In this document: piece by piece, positions 63,453 through 64,000 of the stretch | Layout: the number at the start of each line of letters is the position of its first letter | Position numbering within the stretch: position 1 is the first letter of the stretch | Assembly: GCF_001509795.1 (NCBI RefSeq) | Contig: NZ_LLZN01000052.1 | Coordinates: forward strand, 1 to 64,000 | Length of the DNA: 64,000 bases | Origin: Streptomyces sp. NRRL WC-3605 | Lineage (GTDB): Bacteria; Actinomycetota; Actinomycetes; Streptomycetales; Streptomycetaceae | Direction of reading: 5' to 3' | Position numbers and translations under genes: made by a program | The notes under the pieces: generated by a model | What the model was told of the DNA's origin: nothing | Databases searched by the model: none | The model's input: only the letters and a program-made list of their open reading frames with translations

Positions 63453-63911
63453 TCACGCGCCGGGCGGCTCCTCCGCGCGCGGCCGGTGGTGACGCAGGGC
63501 GTACACCGCCGCCGAACCTCCGCACAGCACGGCCGTGATCAGGAGCCAGCGGGCGAGGAAGCCGTCCGGGGACAGGCCCGTGGCACGCGCGTAACGGTCC
63601 GCGACCCGGCCGGTGATCAGCGGGAACCACACCAGCAGGAGCAGCAGCGACAGCGCTGCGGGCACCCGGACGTACATCGTGCGGTCGCGGTGCCCGGAGC
63701 GTTCCATGCCCCGCAGCAGCGCCCGGTCCGCCGCCCCGTACAGCGGCACGAGGACGAGGTCGTGGAGGACGGCCGCGCCCACGAACCACAGCGCGACCGC
63801 GAACGGGTCCTCCTCGAGCAGCCGCACGCCCGCGTACGCCGTGAGCGCGAAGGAGCAGGCGAGCAGGAGCAGGTGCAGGGGGCTGCCGAGGGGCGGGCGT
63901 CGCCGGCGCAT
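63453..63911 (-). CDS. Small integral membrane protein
   Basis: A 152-residue protein with four hydrophobic segments (LHLLLLACSFALTAYAGVRLL, FAVALWFVGAAVLHDLVLVPLYG, VRVPAALSLLLLLVWFPLITG, RWLLITAVLCGGSAAVYAL). The conserved HDLVL suggests the family often found beside sulfite-oxidase-type molybdopterin proteins in actinomycetes. It overlaps that gene by one base (TGATG), so it may be a membrane partner. Function unproven. Confidence 0.8.
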   Translation of the reverse strand: MRRRRPPLGSPLHLLLLACSFALTAYAGVRLLEEDPFAVALWFVGAAVLHDLVLVPLYGAADRALLRGMERSGHRDRTMYVRVPAALSLLLLLVWFPLITGRVADRYARATGLSPDGFLARWLLITAVLCGGSAAVYALRHHRPRAEEPPGA

Positions 63912-64000
63912 CACAGGTCCTCGAAGGTCAGCCGTGCCACCCACTTGGTGTTCAGCACACCGGGCGCGGCGGGCACGACGACCCGGGCCGGATACCCGTG
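63911..64000 (-). CDS. Molybdopterin-dependent oxidoreductase, C-terminal fragment
   Basis: Only the last 29 codons are in the window, reading leftward from the right edge. They include HGYPARVVVP and LNTKWVARL, the typical C-terminal stretch of sulfite-oxidase-like molybdopterin enzymes. It is coupled to the membrane protein downstream. Confidence 0.75.
   Translation of the reverse strand, partial: HGYPARVVVPAAPGVLNTKWVARLTFEDL

Overview
The window is chromosomal DNA from a high-GC actinomycete, almost certainly a Streptomyces. The support is very strong GC bias at third codon positions, frequent GTG and TTG starts, a full-length geosmin synthase, gamma-butyrolactone (GBL) regulators, conservon operons, a subtilisin-inhibitor-like protein and bldA-type TTA codon use. 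From memory, the order geosmin synthase / ARMT1-type phosphatase / CprB matches the S. coelicolor SCO607x neighbourhood. I see no rRNA, tRNA, insertion sequence, prophage or CRISPR array. Both ends cut genes.

Left part (1-17.4 kb): the end of a sulfonate/sulfur assimilation operon (ABC ATPase, permease, sirohydrochlorin chelatase); a ketopantoate reductase operon; an MMPL exporter; a macrolide-lincosamide resistance pair (Erm-type methyltransferase lrm plus macrolide glycosyltransferase mgt) with a 38-aa leader peptide, an attenuator-like region and a WblC/WhiB7-like promoter; a sugar ABC importer; kinase-like and exonuclease genes; and a copper amine oxidase that appears split into two secreted proteins.

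Middle part (17.6-34 kb): a glycogen-to-trehalose route (glgX, treY, treZ). Between treY and treZ lie two paralogous M14 carboxypeptidases and a coupled SSI-type protease inhibitor. The second carboxypeptidase carries the only TTA codon I found in any called gene. FHA, phosphotransferase, M24 peptidase, PDZ and deaminase genes follow, then geosmin synthase.

Signalling core (34-38 kb): an ARMT1-family phosphatase, a CprB-type receptor that has lost the conserved ligand-pocket Trp, an AfsA-type GBL synthase and a divergent ArpA/ScbR-type receptor. Two good autoregulatory-element (ARE) candidates lie between them. It looks like a self-contained GBL circuit beside the geosmin gene.

Right part (38-64 kb): a secreted subtilase, a membrane-anchored LPMO, small secreted or membrane proteins of unknown function (DUF6230/DUF6114), an orphan sugar-binding lipoprotein upstream of an incomplete conservon (no GTPase), and a complete conservon lying between an osmoprotectant ABC transporter and its binding protein. 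A small glycosyltransferase/methyltransferase operon, two two-component systems, a sugar-nucleotide epimerase and the start of a molybdopterin oxidoreductase operon complete the window.
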